64,000 nt of DNA from CBDFHJ01 sp965247635 (lineage in GTDB: Bacteria; Chloroflexota; Dehalococcoidia; Lucifugimonadales; Australimonadaceae), in the NCBI GenBank assembly GCA_965247635.1, contig CBDFHJ010000010.1:496001-560000 (forward strand), written 5' to 3'. This document shows, piece after piece, positions 59,265 through 64,000 of the stretch (positions are counted from its first letter, which is position 1; every line of letters begins with the position of its first letter). The notes under the pieces were generated by a model. It saw nothing but the letters and a program-made list of their open reading frames with translations, was not told the origin of the DNA and made no database searches. The translations under genes were made by a program, and so were the position numbers.

Positions 59265-59729
59265 TCACTGGATGTAGCGCTCGGGGACTTCGTCGTCGGA
59301 CTGATACTTCGACGGGCATTTGACCAGGACCCGGTCCGCCTCGAAGGTACCGGACGGTCCAAACCGGCCCCCCAGTACGATCTCTGAATGCTCGTTGAAG
59401 AAGAGGCCGGGCAGAACGCCATCGTAGGTAGCTTGGACCCGAGCCCCATTCTCCTGCAACTCGAACGTGGCCAGCAGGCTGCCCTCTTCGCGGACAAACG
59501 ATTTCGGCGCCAGGCTGCCCTTCACCTGAAATGCTCCGGCTGGCAGCTCGTCGCCCAGGGCCACGACCTCGTCCACGGTCATGTAGTAGGCGGTGGCGCC
59601 TGAGAACGCGGTGAAGGCGAAGTAGCCGAAGGCCGCTAGCAGGACCACGGCGGCGATCAAGAGCTTCCGGTGCGCGCCCAGGACCGACGTAAGCTGGCCG
59701 GAAGGAGTCTGGGCTGGGGTGTACTCCAC
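59265..59729 (-). CDS. ccmE: Heme chaperone CcmE, cysteine type
   Basis: A 154-residue protein: one N-terminal membrane anchor (KLLIAAVVLLAAFGYFAFTA) and an OB-fold periplasmic domain (FQVKGSLAPKSFV, VQATYDGVLPGLFFNEHSEI VLGGRF). CcmE binds heme covalently through a His in the HxxxY motif; here the motif reads VKCPSKY, with Cys in place of His, as in the variant Ccm systems of Desulfovibrio and archaea. GTG 59729 is chosen because GGGAGAAGG lies 8 nt upstream. It follows ccmD in the operon. Confidence 0.88.
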   Translation of the reverse strand: MEYTPAQTPSGQLTSVLGAHRKLLIAAVVLLAAFGYFAFTAFSGATAYYMTVDEVVALGDELPAGAFQVKGSLAPKSFVREEGSLLATFELQENGARVQATYDGVLPGLFFNEHSEIVLGGRFGPSGTFEADRVLVKCPSKYQSDDEVPERYIQ

Positions 59730-59754
59730 TGTCGTCACCTTCTCCCAAGCAGAC

Positions 59755-60018
59755 CTAGGATGGGCCGCCGCCTGGCTGGCGCTGGCCAAGCTCCCGTCGC
59801 AGCTCCTCGATCTCCCGGCGTAGCTCCCGTTCCCTGCGGCTCATGTAGAACACGTAGGCGAAGAACGCCACCCACACGACCGCGAACCCGGCGAAGAGAA
59901 AGCCCAGGTTGCTTTCGCCCGGCGCCTCCCCCTGGGCAATGGGCTTGGCCAGCGCCAGCTGCGGGACCAAAGCCAGGAGCAGGATCAGGGCTAAGAGGAG
60001 TGCTGTTCGTATGCGCAT
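59755..60018 (-). CDS. ccmD: CcmD-like small membrane protein
   Basis: An 87-residue protein: an N-terminal signal-like helix ending LAKP, a second helix (FLFAGFAVVWVAFFAYVFYM) and a basic coiled tail (SRRERELRREIEELRREL). The single helix followed by a charged helix, and the position between ccmC and ccmE, identify CcmD, which stabilises CcmC-heme-CcmE release. The cleavable N-terminus makes it longer than E. coli CcmD. Confidence 0.85.
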   Translation of the reverse strand: MRIRTALLLALILLLALVPQLALAKPIAQGEAPGESNLGFLFAGFAVVWVAFFAYVFYMSRRERELRREIEELRRELGQRQPGGGPS

Positions 60019-60056
60019 CTGATCTTACCAGCCAGAAACCATGACGATCGCTTCCA

Positions 60057-60959
60057 TTATTCGTAAGCCCGCCGTAGTTCTTCCACCGCTTCCTCCGCGC
60101 GCCGCTGAGCAGTCCGAGCCTGGATTAAGTAAAACAGCAACAGCGTAAACGTCAGGATGGAGAAGTAGAACACGAAACGCATGCTCGACTCCAGGTTGCC
60201 GGTCTCCGCCAGGGGCCCAGCCACCAGCTCGGGGTGGAGCGTTCGCCACCACTCCGACGCCATGTAGACGATGGGGATGTCTATGGCCCCGATGATGCCG
60301 ATGACGGCCGAGTAGCGGGCCGCTTGGCCACGGCTGGGAGCGAGGTTGCGCACCATGAGATAGCCAATGTAGATAACCCAAAGAATAAACGTGGTGGTGA
60401 GCTTCGGGTCCCACGTCCACCACGTGCCCCAGACGGGCTTCGCCCAGATGGCGCCAGAGATGATGGCGCCGGTAAGGAACACGACGCCCACCTCCGCGGC
60501 GGCCTGGGCAAGGCGGTCCCACTCCTCCGCAGTGACCTGGGCACGGCGGTCCCCCTTTTCGCTCCGCTCGACCAAGTGGAGGATGCTGGCGATAAACACG
60601 ATTAAGAAGGTGAAGAACCTGAGGGAACCCACCAATGCCAGTGGCACGTGGAAGTAGAAGATCCGCTGCACGATGCCCACCTTCGCGGCGGCCTGGGCAC
60701 GGCGGTCCCCCTTTTCGCTCCACTCGACCAAGTAGAGGATGCTGGCGATAAACACAATGAAGAAGCTGAGGAAGCCCACCAGTGCCAGTGGCACGTGGAA
60801 GTAGAAGATCCGCTGCACGATGCCCATCACGCGCTCGGTGGGCACGTAGAAAAAGATCAGCGCCAGGTTGGCCAGGAACATGCCGCTCAAGATGGCCAGG
60901 AACAGGTTTCCCCCCAGCCTTGAGCCTATCCCGGCCCGCACACCAATCGCCCCCGCCAT
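60057..60959 (-). CDS. ccmC: Heme exporter CcmC with internal duplication
   Basis: A 300-residue CcmC, longer than the usual 220-250. The tryptophan-rich motif WGTWWTWDPKLT that binds heme is intact, with flanking His in FYFHVP and WWRTLHPE. The segment GIVQRIFYFHVPLALVG ... SEKGDRRAQ occurs twice in tandem (about residues 46-94 and 95-141, DNA 60678-60824 and 60537-60677), duplicating membrane helix 2 and the first heme-ligand His (His55 and His104). The copies differ by substitutions and a 3-residue insertion, so it is not an assembly artefact. ATG 60959 follows GGAGGAG; it overlaps nothing but begins 3 bp after the ccmB stop. Confidence 0.92.
   Translation of the reverse strand: MAGAIGVRAGIGSRLGGNLFLAILSGMFLANLALIFFYVPTERVMGIVQRIFYFHVPLALVGFLSFFIVFIASILYLVEWSEKGDRRAQAAAKVGIVQRIFYFHVPLALVGSLRFFTFLIVFIASILHLVERSEKGDRRAQVTAEEWDRLAQAAAEVGVVFLTGAIISGAIWAKPVWGTWWTWDPKLTTTFILWVIYIGYLMVRNLAPSRGQAARYSAVIGIIGAIDIPIVYMASEWWRTLHPELVAGPLAETGNLESSMRFVFYFSILTFTLLLFYLIQARTAQRRAEEAVEELRRAYE
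60537..60824. repeat. Tandem duplication inside ccmC
   Basis: Copy 1 (60678-60824) and copy 2 (60537-60677) have long identical blocks such as AAGATCCGCTGCACGATGCC and CACGGCGGTCCCCCTTTTCG. The recombination point appears to be the AQAAA codons, which occur at the end of copy 1 and again just after copy 2. Confidence 0.88.
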
Positions 60960-60961
60960 GC

Positions 60962-61636
60962 TCACTCCTCCAGCACGTACTCAAACGCCAGTGATGATAT
61001 CACAAGGAATACGACGTCGAAGACCAGGATGAGCTGGACCCACCGGCCGACCTCCTCCCACCCACCCCCTTCCAGAACGCTGCCGGTCGTGGCGACCGCG
61101 CCGATGATGATAGGCAACACCACGGGTAGGAAGAGTAAAGGCAGCATCACTTCCCGCGCTCGGGTGTGAACGGCGATGGCCGAGAATACGGTACCGACCG
61201 CCGCGAACCCGAGGGTGGCCAGGACCGCGATGACGATAAACCAGAGGGTAAAGACTGAGAGGTCGAACAGCACCAGAAACACCGGGAGCATCAGCGCCTC
61301 GACCACCACCATGACGGTGAAGGCGCCGAGCACCTTGCCGGCGTAGATGGCATCGCGCCCCACGGGCGCCAGCCGCAAGCCGTCCAGCGTGTCCTGGTCT
61401 TTCTCCACGATGAGGCTGCGGTTGAGGCCCAAAATGCCGGTAAAGGTGTAGGCCACCCATACGATGCCCGGTCCCACCAAGGCGATGACGCTAGGCGAGG
61501 GGTCGAAGGCGAAGTTAAAGATGAAGACCACCAGTACGCTGAAGACCAGGATGGAGCTGACCGTTTCCTTGGTACGCACCTCCAGTCGTAGGTCTTTGAC
61601 GTAGACCGCCAGCGATGCCCGCCAGAAGGCGCTCAT
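60962..61636 (-). CDS. ccmB: Heme exporter permease CcmB
   Basis: A 224-residue membrane protein of normal length with six helices. It starts AFWRASLAVYVKDLRLEVRT KE and has FTGILGLNRSLIVEKDQDTL DGLRLAPVGRDAIYAGKVLG, the block that marks CcmB. It forms the ABC transporter membrane part with CcmA. Its ATG overlaps the stop of ccmA (ATGA), and ccmC follows almost immediately. Confidence 0.95.
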   Translation of the reverse strand: MSAFWRASLAVYVKDLRLEVRTKETVSSILVFSVLVVFIFNFAFDPSPSVIALVGPGIVWVAYTFTGILGLNRSLIVEKDQDTLDGLRLAPVGRDAIYAGKVLGAFTVMVVVEALMLPVFLVLFDLSVFTLWFIVIAVLATLGFAAVGTVFSAIAVHTRAREVMLPLLFLPVVLPIIIGAVATTGSVLEGGGWEEVGRWVQLILVFDVVFLVISSLAFEYVLEE

Positions 61637-62418
61637 GGGCCGCTGCCTTGCTGGGCGGCAAAGGCCCCTTGGACCGAGGCCAGGTCCACCTCGCGCCTGG
61701 GCGCCTGGAGGACGAGCCGCCCCTGGGCCAACACCGCCACCTGGTGTGCTAGCTCCAGGCCACGCTCCACGTTGTGCGTGGTCATCACCACCGACGCGCC
61801 ACCGTCGCAGGCGGCCCTTACGATGCGAGACAGCAACCGCTGGCCCTCTTCGTCCAGGCCCGTCTCCGGCTCGTCGAGCAGCAGCACCGACGGCCGGTGC
61901 AACAGCGTCCGGACCAACGCCACCCGCTTCTGCATGCCGTTGGAGAGCGTCCGCACCCGTCGGCCGGCCCACTCGGCGACACCCATCTCCTCCGTAAGCT
62001 GGGCCAACCGCTGCTCGGCGTCGTGCAGGGAGTACAGCCGCGCGTAGAACCGGAGGTTCTCGAGCACCGTCAAGTCGTCGTAGAGGAGCGTCTTATGGCC
62101 CAGGAAGCCGACGACTCGCCGCACCTGGGCCGCGTGCCGCTGGCAGTCGAAGCCGGCCACCCGCGCCGCGCCGCTATCCGGCTGAACCAAGGTGGCCAGC
62201 ATGCGGAGCAACGTGCTTTTCCCGGCCCCGTTGGCCCCTAGCAGCACCAAGCAGCGCCCCCACCCCAGCTCCAGGTCCACGCCACGGAGTGCGACGGCGC
62301 GTCCATAGGCTTTGGTGACATCGGAGACGGCCACGGCCGAGGGGGTCGGTTGAGGTGTACTCAGGGCATCGCCCTGCTGCCCCGTTGTGTCCGTTCGCCG
62401 CGCCATGGTGACGACCAT
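61633..62418 (-). CDS. ccmA: Heme exporter ATP-binding protein CcmA
   Basis: A 261-residue ABC ATPase: Walker A GANGAGKST, signature LSNGMQKRVALVR, Walker B LLLDEPETGLDEEG, switch His in VMTTHNVE. Immediate neighbours ccmB and ccmC fix its identity; it powers release of heme-loaded CcmE. The start is uncertain: ATG 62418 or ATG 62406. TACACT just upstream of 62418 suggests a near-leaderless transcript. It is the first gene of ccmABCDE-DUF309; ccmF and ccmH are not in the window. Confidence 0.92.
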   Translation of the reverse strand: MVVTMARRTDTTGQQGDALSTPQPTPSAVAVSDVTKAYGRAVALRGVDLELGWGRCLVLLGANGAGKSTLLRMLATLVQPDSGAARVAGFDCQRHAAQVRRVVGFLGHKTLLYDDLTVLENLRFYARLYSLHDAEQRLAQLTEEMGVAEWAGRRVRTLSNGMQKRVALVRTLLHRPSVLLLDEPETGLDEEGQRLLSRIVRAACDGGASVVMTTHNVERGLELAHQVAVLAQGRLVLQAPRREVDLASVQGAFAAQQGSGP

Positions 62419-62477
62419 GATAGTGTAAGCTTTCGGGAGAGACAACGAAGGGACTCCAGAGAGACCGAGGTTGCAGG

Positions 62478-63044
62478 GTGACGAGCCCCAGCTACAGCAT
62501 AGTGGAGTATGACCCTAACTGGCCTGCTTTGTTTGAGCAGGAGAAGGCATGCGTTGCCTCTGTGCTGGGAATTGACCCACGGCATGTTGCCCACGTAGGA
62601 AGCACATCGGTGCCCGGTCTGGCCGCTAAGCCTATCGTGGACCAGATGCTCGGAATTCCCACGATGGCGGAAGCCGCGGGGTACGCGCGATTGCTAGAGG
62701 GTATCGGATACGAGTGGCGAGGCGAGGCAGTCCCAGGCACGTTATACCTACGCAAAGCCGTTCCGCGCCGGTACAACCTTCACGTGACCGAGTATGGTGG
62801 CGCCTTCTGGGTTGAACACCTGCTGTTTCGTGACTACCTGAGAGCACACCCGGATGTGAACCAGGAGTATGAGGAGCTAAAGCGTAAGCTGATGGCCACG
62901 CTTGCAGCAGACCCGCCCGCCTACAACGAGGCGAAGACTCCATTTATCCAACGCACGATGGACAGGGCGCGCAGGGAGTTCAGTGACGAAGGTGAGGACC
63001 CCCAGGGTTCCCCACGTCAGGCCACCAATCGAGGTAGGGCATGA
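62478..63044 (+). CDS. GrpB family nucleotidyltransferase-like protein
   Basis: A 188-residue UPF0157/GrpB protein. The core is VEYDPNWPALFEQEKACVAS VL, then HVGSTSVPGLAAKPIVDQML GI, which resembles a nucleotidyltransferase GS...D motif, and LRKAVPRRYNLHV. GrpB-domain proteins are involved in CoA synthesis in some contexts, but the activity is generally unknown. The start is GTG 62478. Its stop overlaps the ATG of the molybdoenzyme gene (ATGA). Confidence 0.88.
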   Translation: MTSPSYSIVEYDPNWPALFEQEKACVASVLGIDPRHVAHVGSTSVPGLAAKPIVDQMLGIPTMAEAAGYARLLEGIGYEWRGEAVPGTLYLRKAVPRRYNLHVTEYGGAFWVEHLLFRDYLRAHPDVNQEYEELKRKLMATLAADPPAYNEAKTPFIQRTMDRARREFSDEGEDPQGSPRQATNRGRA

Positions 63045-63640
63045 AGGAAGCCGGTAAGAAACTCCGCCCGGGAGGTACTGAGGCACCCAGGGTCGCTCCA
63101 GGGCAGTTCCTCACCGAGAAGCTCCCGGTGATGACCGCGATGTTTGCTCCACGCATCCCCCTGGAGCGATGGCGGTTGCAGATAACAGGGCTGGTGGTAC
63201 GGCCCGTGGAGCTAGATTGGGAGCGGTTCATGGCCATGCCCCAAGTGACCATGACCAGTGACTTTCACTGCGTAACCCAGTGGAGCCGCCTGGACAACAC
63301 GTGGGAAGGGGTCCGGGTACGGGACGTGCTGGAGCTCGCGGCGCCCTCACCCGAAGCGGCGTTCGTGATGGTCCACTGCCACGATGGCTACACCACCAAC
63401 CTGGACCTGGCCCTGCTTCTGGAGGCTGATGCGCTCTTAGCCCACCGCCACGATGGCCTGCCCCTCACGCCCGACCATGGGGCGCCGATGCGGCTGGTAC
63501 TACCCCAACGCTACGGTTGGAAAAGCGCCAAGTGGGTGCAGGGCCTGGAGCTCATGAGCGAAGACAGCCCGGGGTTCTGGGAGCTGCGCGGATACCACAT
63601 GCGCGGTGACCCATGGCAAGAGGAGCGGTTCTGGGACTAG
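63041..63640 (+). CDS. Sulfite oxidase-like molybdopterin oxidoreductase
   Basis: A 199-residue single-domain protein of the Oxidored_molyb (sulfite oxidase/MsrP) fold. It has WRLQITGLVVRPVELDWERF, the Mo-ligating Cys in SDFHCVTQWSRLDNTWEGVR, HDGYTTNLDLALLLEADALL and LTPDHGAPMRLVLPQRYGWK. It lacks heme, a C-terminal dimerisation domain and a Tat signal, so it is probably cytosolic. Substrate unknown. It is translationally coupled to the GrpB gene upstream. Confidence 0.9.
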   Translation: MKEAGKKLRPGGTEAPRVAPGQFLTEKLPVMTAMFAPRIPLERWRLQITGLVVRPVELDWERFMAMPQVTMTSDFHCVTQWSRLDNTWEGVRVRDVLELAAPSPEAAFVMVHCHDGYTTNLDLALLLEADALLAHRHDGLPLTPDHGAPMRLVLPQRYGWKSAKWVQGLELMSEDSPGFWELRGYHMRGDPWQEERFWD

Positions 63641-63668
63641 CAGGTGGGGTACGACCTGAAGGGCCGAG

Positions 63669-63977
63669 CTATGCAGTGGTTTCCTTGTCTGGCCCTTCTT
63701 GCGAAGCGACGGCGTTAATCTGCTCCTGCACCCGTTTGGAGAGGTCAGCGGGGTGCTGACGCCGGGGCAGGTCCCGCAGCGTCAGCACCGTGGCCCTGAA
63801 CGTCGCGACAAAGCTGTTGCAATTCTCGCAGGTGTCCAGGTGACGGCGGAATCTAGTGGAGATAGACTCCCGAAGGGTGCCGTCTACGTACTCAGAAGAG
63901 AGGTCGCGAATTTCTTCGCAGTCCAGCTCTCCCCTTCCAAGTAGTTTTCGAACCCATGCTACTGGGCCTGATTGCAT
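63669..63977 (-). CDS. Zinc-binding anti-sigma factor (zf-HC2)
   Basis: A 102-residue ZAS-type protein: DCEEIRDLSSEYVDGTL, then RFRRHLDTCENCNSFVATFR with the HxxxCxxC zinc site, and a helical C-terminus without a membrane segment. Such proteins hold ECF sigma factors inactive; the partner would be expected just upstream, beyond the window edge. AGGAGCG precedes ATG 63977. Confidence 0.85.
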   Translation of the reverse strand: MQSGPVAWVRKLLGRGELDCEEIRDLSSEYVDGTLRESISTRFRRHLDTCENCNSFVATFRATVLTLRDLPRRQHPADLSKRVQEQINAVASQEGPDKETTA

Positions 63978-64000
63978 AGTGGCGCTCCTGACCGAACAGG

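Noticed and set aside
60025..60984. Alternative frame across ccmC on the same strand
   Set aside because: It is His/Pro/Gly-rich, shows no membrane segments and is explained as an overlap of the clear CcmC frame.

Overview
The window is a 64 kb, high-GC bacterial chromosome segment, best read as Chloroflexota and probably a Dehalococcoidia/SAR202-type lineage. The evidence for this placement is indirect. Two luciferase-like (F420-type) oxidoreductases sit beside a large GlcD-type FAD/Fe-S oxidase. There are many lipoproteins and surface proteins with threonine/proline-rich linkers, an HspR-regulated dnaK operon, a BioY biotin importer, and many short interspersed palindromic repeats between genes. 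No 16S rRNA is present, so the taxonomy is inference. No tRNA, rRNA, CRISPR array or prophage was recognised.

Layout. 0-5.3 kb: an EF-G paralogue, an exported putative metalloprotease and a frameshifted TM0106-type nuclease. 5.4-7.6 kb: an intact IS3-family element splitting a lower-GC gene that ends in a HEPN-like domain. 7.7-12.9 kb: housekeeping genes (RidA, YqeK, HIT, an AsnC-type RAM domain, RsmG, an LPG-synthase-TM protein, a BlaI-like repressor). 13.3-25.9 kb: a catabolic region (FAD/Fe-S oxidase, six-hairpin glycosidase, two LLM oxidoreductases, GH114-like lipoprotein, aldolase-SDR fusion) that also holds citramalate synthase behind a T-box leader. 26.2-29.3 kb: a NEW3-protein/ABC-transporter operon. 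29.3-30.1 kb: a repeat cluster with very small ORFs. 30.1-39.8 kb: phosphoesterase, Rho, a large exported Ig-like surface protein with its own promoter and terminator, BioY and bifunctional nuclease. 40-47 kb: the complete F-type ATP synthase operon (atpZ-B-E-F-H-A-G-D-C), convergent with rex. 47.9-52.2 kb: DUF503, then an LprG-like lipoprotein and a P55-like MFS transporter coupled to Mut7-C and AcuC genes. 52.3-55 kb: nucleotidyltransferase, alpha/beta hydrolase and a thioredoxin-fold protein with an in-frame TGA. 55.1-58.3 kb: hspR-grpE-dnaK. 58.5-62.4 kb: zinc-ribbon protein and a ccmABCDE cytochrome c maturation operon. 62.5-64 kb: GrpB, a sulfite-oxidase-like molybdoenzyme and a zinc-binding anti-sigma protein.

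Together the genes describe a respiring heterotroph: ATP synthase, Ccm-dependent c-type cytochromes, the NADH/NAD+ sensor Rex, molybdoenzyme and flavin-dependent oxidations, and isoleucine made by the citramalate route under T-box control.

The most striking signal is at 54.2-54.9 kb. A redoxin-like ORF reads through a TGA inside a U-x-C motif, and a small hairpin starts 15 nt after the TGA, as expected for a bacterial SECIS: a candidate selenoprotein. Other notable points are a CcmC with an internal tandem duplication of its second membrane helix, a cysteine-type CcmE, a mycobacterial-style LprG/P55 pair, a HAIR-like operator over the hspR promoter, and several interspersed repeat families.
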